Of a DNA stretch of 64,000 nucleotides, positions 60,361-64,000 are shown piece by piece. A model generated the notes under the pieces. It ran no database searches. It was not told the DNA's origin and worked only from the letters and a program-made list of their open reading frames with translations. The position numbers were made by a program, and so were the translations under genes. The stretch is taken from IMG/VR virus record IMGVR_UViG_3300047557_003310, positions 1 through 64,000 of that record. One strand, written 5' to 3'. Numbering within the stretch: position 1 is the first letter of the stretch; each line of letters starts with the position of its first letter. Origin of the DNA: a virus.

Positions 60361-61299
60361 ATGGTACGTGATTTTATTTTTGTTGAAAAATATGCTCCAC
60401 AAAAAGTTAAAGACTGTATTCTACCGGATTCTCTGAAAAAGTTTTTTACAGAAATAAGGGAATCAACCAAAGTTCCTAATATGATTCTTTCTGGTCCACC
60501 TGGAATTGGGAAGACATCTACTATTAAAGCATTGGCAAATGAATTAGAAAGAGATTTTATGGTAATAAATGGATCGGATGAACGATCTATTGATGTGATT
60601 AGAAATAAAGTTAAAAATTATGCTTCTACTTTGTCATTGTCAACTACAGGTAAAAAAATACTTTTAATAGATGAAGCAGACAATTTAACTCACGACGCTC
60701 AACTTGCATTAAGAGCTTCTATCGAAGACCTACAAAAGAATTGTACATTTATTTTTACGTGTAATTATAAAAATAAATTAATTCCACCTATTCATTCTCG
60801 TGCTGCTGCTATTGACTTTTCTATTCCACCAAAGGAAAAGCCAAAATTAGCGGCAGATTTTATGAAAAGAATTCTTCTCATTTTAGATACAGAGAAAATA
60901 GAATATGAAACTTCTGTTTTAGTTGCGATTATTAATAAGTATTTTCCAGATTTTAGGAGAACACTCAACGAAATTCAAAGATATTCTTCTAGTGGAAAAA
61001 TAGATTCTGGAATTTTAGCGCAAATTTCTGATATAAAAATTTCTAATTTAATTAAAAATTTGAAGGATAAAAATTTTACTGAAGTTAGAAAGTGGGTGAT
61101 TCAAAATATGGATAATGATCCAAATAAAATTTTGCGAAAGATTTATGATAATTTATATGAATCTGCTGTAGAATCTACTATACCATCTGCTATTTTAATT
61201 ATTTCTAAGTATCAGTATAGAAGTGCATTTGTAGCGGATAACGAGATTAATCTTCTTGCTTGTCTAACTGAAATTATGTGTGAAGTAGAATGGAAGTAA
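60361..61299 (+). CDS. 44: Clamp loader large subunit gp44
   Basis: 312 aa (T4: 319). AAA+ clamp loader: FVEKYAPQKVKDCILPDSLK, Walker A GPPGIGKT (45-52), Walker B LLIDEAD (101-107), sensor 1 FTCNYKNKL and an SRA version of the SRC arginine-finger motif (146-148). Four gp44 with one gp62 load the gp45 clamp. It overlaps gp62 by 10 nt. Confidence 0.96.
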   Translation: MVRDFIFVEKYAPQKVKDCILPDSLKKFFTEIRESTKVPNMILSGPPGIGKTSTIKALANELERDFMVINGSDERSIDVIRNKVKNYASTLSLSTTGKKILLIDEADNLTHDAQLALRASIEDLQKNCTFIFTCNYKNKLIPPIHSRAAAIDFSIPPKEKPKLAADFMKRILLILDTEKIEYETSVLVAIINKYFPDFRRTLNEIQRYSSSGKIDSGILAQISDIKISNLIKNLKDKNFTEVRKWVIQNMDNDPNKILRKIYDNLYESAVESTIPSAILIISKYQYRSAFVADNEINLLACLTEIMCEVEWK

Positions 61300-61682
61300 A
61301 TTATGAACTTAAAGATTGGATGAATTCAATTAATTTTACTAAAGAAAATTTAATTGAATCTAATCCAGAAAACATAAAATCATATCCACCTTATATTATA
61401 AATAAGTGCTTGTCCTCTCATATTGATAGCATATTATTTGCAAATGAGATGAATATTAGTAATAATCTTGATAAAGATATGCAGTATTTATTTTATCTAA
61501 ATAGTTTGAGAAAAAAGAAGAGATATTCTTCTTGGATCACTAAAAATAAGGTAGAAAATTTAGAATATATAAAAAAATATTATGGTTATAATGATGAGAA
61601 AGCTTCTCAAATTCTAAATATTTTAACTAAAGATCAAATTAATTTTATTAAAAAAAGACTTGATATCGGTGGAACGAAATGA
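61290..61682 (+). CDS. 62: Clamp loader small subunit gp62
   Basis: 130 aa, shorter than T4 gp62 (187). MEVNYELKDWMNSINFTKEN, PPYIINKCLSSHIDSILFAN EMN, then YLNSLRKKKRYSSWITKNKV is the pattern of cyanophage gp62 (NKCLS...FANEMN...RKKKRFSKW). It overlaps gp44 upstream and regA downstream (4 nt). The short length is normal for cyanophages as far as I recall. Confidence 0.9.
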   Translation: MEVNYELKDWMNSINFTKENLIESNPENIKSYPPYIINKCLSSHIDSILFANEMNISNNLDKDMQYLFYLNSLRKKKRYSSWITKNKVENLEYIKKYYGYNDEKASQILNILTKDQINFIKKRLDIGGTK

Positions 61683-62116
61683 CTACTATCAATGAACCCC
61701 AAGTAAACTGGACTCCAGATATGATGGTTGAGGTTACTTTATCTGAGCCAGATGATTTTTTGAAGGTTAGAGAAACACTTACTAGAATTGGTGTTGCATC
61801 AAGAAAAGAAAAAAAATTGTATCAATCTGTACATATTTTACACAAACAAGGTAGATACTATCTTGTTAGTTTTAAAGAATTGTTTGCTTTGGATGGTAAG
61901 CACGCAAATCTAACTGTTAATGATGTACAACGTAGAAATCGTATTATTAAACTTCTTTCTGATTGGGGTTTAGTTTCTGTAGTAAATCCAGATAAAGTAT
62001 CTGATATTGCTCCTTTAAATCAGATAAAGGTTTTACCTTACAAAGAAAAAGACGAATGGATACTAGAAGCAAAGTATTCTATTGGATCAAAAAAGAAAGT
62101 TGTAGAAACCGATTGA
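61679..62116 (+). CDS. regA: Translational repressor RegA
   Basis: 145 aa (T4: 122). MVEVTLSEPDDFLKVRETLT RIGVASRKEKKLYQSVHILH KQGRYYLVSFKELFALDGKH is clearly RegA, with the conserved DVQRRNRIIKLLSDWGLV. RegA binds early mRNAs at their start sites and lowers translation. It starts at the ATGA overlap with gp62; a terminator follows. Confidence 0.95.
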   Translation: MTTINEPQVNWTPDMMVEVTLSEPDDFLKVRETLTRIGVASRKEKKLYQSVHILHKQGRYYLVSFKELFALDGKHANLTVNDVQRRNRIIKLLSDWGLVSVVNPDKVSDIAPLNQIKVLPYKEKDEWILEAKYSIGSKKKVVETD

Positions 62117-62123
62117 TTTTTTA

Positions 62124-62148
62124 GGGAGTTCCGTACTTCCATTTTTTA
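62124..62148 (+). terminator. Intrinsic terminator after regA
   Basis: GGGAGT, loop TCCGT, ACTTCC (one G-U), then ATTTTTT. Ends the gp44-gp62-regA unit. Confidence 0.75.
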
Positions 62149-62160
62149 TGTTCTCCAATA

Positions 62161-62196
62161 TATAATTTAAGTGTTGGATGCTTCGGGTTCAACACT
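62161..62196 (+). promoter_or_regulatory. hsp20 promoter and 5' leader hairpin
   Basis: TATAAT at 62161-62166 (no good -35) is followed by AGTGTTG ... CAACACT (62170-62196), a 7-bp stem between the -10 and the ribosome binding site AAAAGGAG. The hairpin may act at the RNA level if transcription starts early enough to include it. Confidence 0.45.
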
Positions 62197-62224
62197 TTTA
62201 ACTTGCTTAAAAAGGAGAAACAAC

Positions 62225-62656
62225 ATGAACACAATAGTTAGGTACAATACTGGGAATATCCAGAAGTTCTTAAATGATATAGATAAGTATTCAATTGGAA
62301 TGGACGAATGGTTCCATAGATTTTCTGCCTTACACCAAACAGAATCAAATTATCCACCATATAATGTAATAAAGGAAAGTAATACGGAATTTAGATTAGA
62401 GGTAGCTCTTGCTGGATTTACCAAAAATCAAATTACTGTATATACTGAAAATAATAAACTTTTTGTTGAAGGAACAAAAGAAAACGACAATCAAAAGGAA
62501 TATGTCCATCAAGGATTGGCACAAAGAGCCTTTACTCGTGCCTGGACAATATCAGATGATGTCGAAGTGAAACAAGTTACTTTTGATAATGGCCTACTAA
62601 ACATTGAATTAGTAAAAGTGATTCCAGAACATCAAAAGAAAAAAGTTTGGTTTTAA
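62225..62656 (+). CDS. hsp20: Small heat shock protein Hsp20
   Basis: 143 aa from ATG 62225, preceded by a strong AAAAGGAG site. Alpha-crystallin domain: YNVIKESNTEFRLEVALAGF, TKNQITVYTENNKLFVEGTK, then LAQRAFTRAWTISDDVEVKQ VTFDNGLLNIEL (the GxLxI motif). Hsp20 is a core gene of cyanomyoviruses and lies here between regA and gp43. It probably acts as a holdase chaperone; an in-frame open stretch upstream is leader, not protein. Confidence 0.95.
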   Translation: MNTIVRYNTGNIQKFLNDIDKYSIGMDEWFHRFSALHQTESNYPPYNVIKESNTEFRLEVALAGFTKNQITVYTENNKLFVEGTKENDNQKEYVHQGLAQRAFTRAWTISDDVEVKQVTFDNGLLNIELVKVIPEHQKKKVWF

Positions 62657-62671
62657 TTGAATCAAATTTAC

Positions 62672-62702
62672 GGGAGAGGTCGGTTGACTTCTCCCTTTTT
62701 TA
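62672..62702 (+). terminator. Terminator after hsp20, containing a promoter -35
   Basis: GGGAGAGGTC, loop GGTT, GACTTCTCCC (one G-U) followed by TTTTTT. The loop and the 3' arm contain TTGACT, the -35 of the next promoter. Confidence 0.88.
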
Positions 62703-62712
62703 TTGCTATAAT
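62684..62712 (+). promoter_or_regulatory. Promoter for the 98-aa gene and gp43
   Basis: TTGACT at 62684-62689, 17-nt spacer, TGC-TATAAT with TATAAT at 62707-62712. The gene starts at 62738. Confidence 0.85.
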
Positions 62713-62737
62713 GGATTGGACAGCTGCTTATTGAATT

Positions 62738-63034
62738 ATGGATGAAGAGATTATTGAAATTTATGATACTGTATCCATTATTGTTTTGCATACAAATCAG
62801 GTACTGATATCGAAAATTGAAGAAGTGTCAGCTGATATTGGAGAACCAAACTGTAGATTGATTGATCCATATGTAATTAATTACGATAAAGTAACTCAAA
62901 GTGCAACTCTTACTCAATGGTTGATTCCATACACTAGTCAAAATGTTTTTATGATTAGCTCAGATAAAATTTTGACAATATCTGAACCCAAACAACAAAT
63001 TCTAGATAAGTATAACAATTTGGTAAATAGCTGA
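62738..63034 (+). CDS. Sm/Hfq-like conserved cyanophage protein (98 aa)
   Basis: VSIIVLHTNQVLISKIEEVS, GEPNCRLIDPYVINYDKV, then TQWLIPYTSQNVFMISSDKI LTISEP. The strand pattern and several key residues (SI, K, DP, QW, F-I, I-x-T-I-S-E) match the 134-aa protein after uvsW, so the two are probably distant paralogues. Its stop overlaps the gp43 start (TGATG). The role is unknown; one could imagine RNA binding. Confidence 0.78.
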   Translation: MDEEIIEIYDTVSIIVLHTNQVLISKIEEVSADIGEPNCRLIDPYVINYDKVTQSATLTQWLIPYTSQNVFMISSDKILTISEPKQQILDKYNNLVNS

Positions 63035-64000
63035 TGCGTTGGTATACTAATGTAAAACAACTTGGGAATCGAATCTATGTTCGTGGTTATGATAATGGAG
63101 AACACTTTAAAGATGTAGTTGAATATAAGCCAACATTCTATGTAAAGACTGATAAGAAGAGTGAATATAAAACTCTTGATGGATCATATGTTAAAATGAT
63201 CCATCCTGGTACAATCAAAGAGTCTAAAGAGTTTGTTTCCAAATATAAGAATGTAGATGGATTTGAAATATTTGGAAATGAGACTTTTATCTACCAGTAC
63301 ATCTCTGATAATTATAGCGAAGATCAAATTGACTACGACATAACCAAAATTAAGATCTTTGCAATTGATATTGAGTGTGCATCTGAAAATGGATTCCCAG
63401 ATCCAAAGACATGCGATGAAGAGATTCTGTTAATTACAATTCAAGATTATACAACTAAAAAAATCTTTACTTGGGGAACTAGAAAATTCTCAGAAAATTT
63501 AAATGACCACAAGTATTTTTATTGTCATGACGAAGCGCATCTACTTAATTCTTTTCTAAACTACTGGCAAGAGAACACACCAGAAATCGTTACTGGATGG
63601 AATTGTCTCTATTATGACTTCCCATATATTATTGGAAGAATGTATAGATTGCTTGGGACGAAGGAGACTAAAAAGATGTCTCCTTATGGTTGGATTTCAG
63701 ATAGACAAGCTGAAGTTAGAAAAGATGAATTCCAAACAGTCTATGATATTTTTGGAGTTTCAATTGTAGATTATTTTGATCTTTATAAGAAGTATTCGTT
63801 TAAAAAGCCTGAAAACTTTAGACTGGATACTATTGCATTTAATGAACTAGGTCAAAATAAACTAGATCATAGTGAGTATGAGACATTCAAAGATTTTTAC
63901 GATAAAGACTGGAATACATTTGTAAAATATAATGTAATTGATACTGAGCTCGTAAATAAGTTAGAGGACAAACTCCACATGATTGAATTGGCGATCATGC
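63034..64000 (+). CDS. 43: DNA polymerase gp43 (N-terminal part, cut by window end)
   Basis: 322 codons are visible, open to the edge; T4 gp43 has 898 residues. Family B polymerase N-terminal and 3'-5' exonuclease domains: Exo I FAIDIECASE (D112, E114), Exo II TGWNCLYYDFPYI (N190, D195), Exo III YNVIDTELV (about 299-307). All three exonuclease motifs are intact, so proofreading should be active. The ATG 63034 overlaps the stop of the 98-aa gene (TGATG). Polymerase motifs lie outside the window. Confidence 0.97.
   Translation, partial: MRWYTNVKQLGNRIYVRGYDNGEHFKDVVEYKPTFYVKTDKKSEYKTLDGSYVKMIHPGTIKESKEFVSKYKNVDGFEIFGNETFIYQYISDNYSEDQIDYDITKIKIFAIDIECASENGFPDPKTCDEEILLITIQDYTTKKIFTWGTRKFSENLNDHKYFYCHDEAHLLNSFLNYWQENTPEIVTGWNCLYYDFPYIIGRMYRLLGTKETKKMSPYGWISDRQAEVRKDEFQTVYDIFGVSIVDYFDLYKKYSFKKPENFRLDTIAFNELGQNKLDHSEYETFKDFYDKDWNTFVKYNVIDTELVNKLEDKLHMIELAIM

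Overview
The window is a piece of a T4-like cyanophage genome (a cyanomyovirus of Synechococcus or Prochlorococcus). The T4 core genes run in the order known from marine cyanomyoviruses: gp25-gp6-gp7-like-gp8, gp13-gp14-gp15-gp16-gp17-gp18-gp19-gp20-gp67-gp21-gp22-gp23-gp3, uvsY-uvsW, gp55, gp47-gp46, cobS, gp45-gp44-gp62-regA, hsp20 and gp43. CobS, a phage Hsp20, a DUF3310 protein and several small conserved cyanophage proteins point to a cyanobacterial host. All convincing genes are on the + strand. No tRNA, CRISPR array, insertion sequence or photosynthesis gene was seen.

Region 1 (1-5.7 kb) is an accessory island. It is visibly richer in G+C than the rest and holds about a dozen small genes, among them an ArdA-like antirestriction protein and a DUF6011 zinc-finger protein. 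Its striking feature is a family of paralogous 5' leaders of about 150-200 nt that precede unrelated genes. Each leader usually follows a transcription terminator, starts with a conserved block (CAGGGTTAGCGTGGCTTAC and variants), has a small hairpin with compensatory base changes, and most carry a second hairpin ending in CACTGGCACAA about 60 nt before the start codon. One copy of the 5' block is inverted with no gene behind it. A second, shorter leader family (TCCCATCGCTATT...ATTCTC directly before ATG) precedes three other small genes.

Region 2 (5.7-8.1 kb) holds small conserved cyanophage proteins and a GT-A type glycosyltransferase. Region 3 (8.1-36.2 kb) encodes the baseplate wedge and tail/neck. 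It includes very large beta-rich proteins (2623, 1500, 1868 and 819 aa) that share short repeat modules, one of which contains a YHYH-type domain. Region 4 (36.2-49.1 kb) is DNA packaging, sheath, tube, portal, prohead core, protease, scaffold and major capsid, with T4-type late promoter sequences (TATAAATA and close variants) in front of several genes.

Region 5 (49.1-64 kb) is recombination, late transcription and replication: UvsY/UvsW, the late sigma factor gp55, the gp46/gp47 nuclease, a CobT-like metallopeptidase/VWA protein with CobS, the clamp and clamp loader, RegA, Hsp20 and the start of DNA polymerase, which runs off the right edge. Genes are tightly packed, with many 1-14 bp overlaps. 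Sigma-70-like promoters with TGnTATAAT stand at gp55, cobS, the DUF3310 gene and the small gene before gp43; at the last three the promoter lies beside or inside a terminator hairpin.

All assignments come from reading protein motifs, length and gene order by eye; no database search was run.
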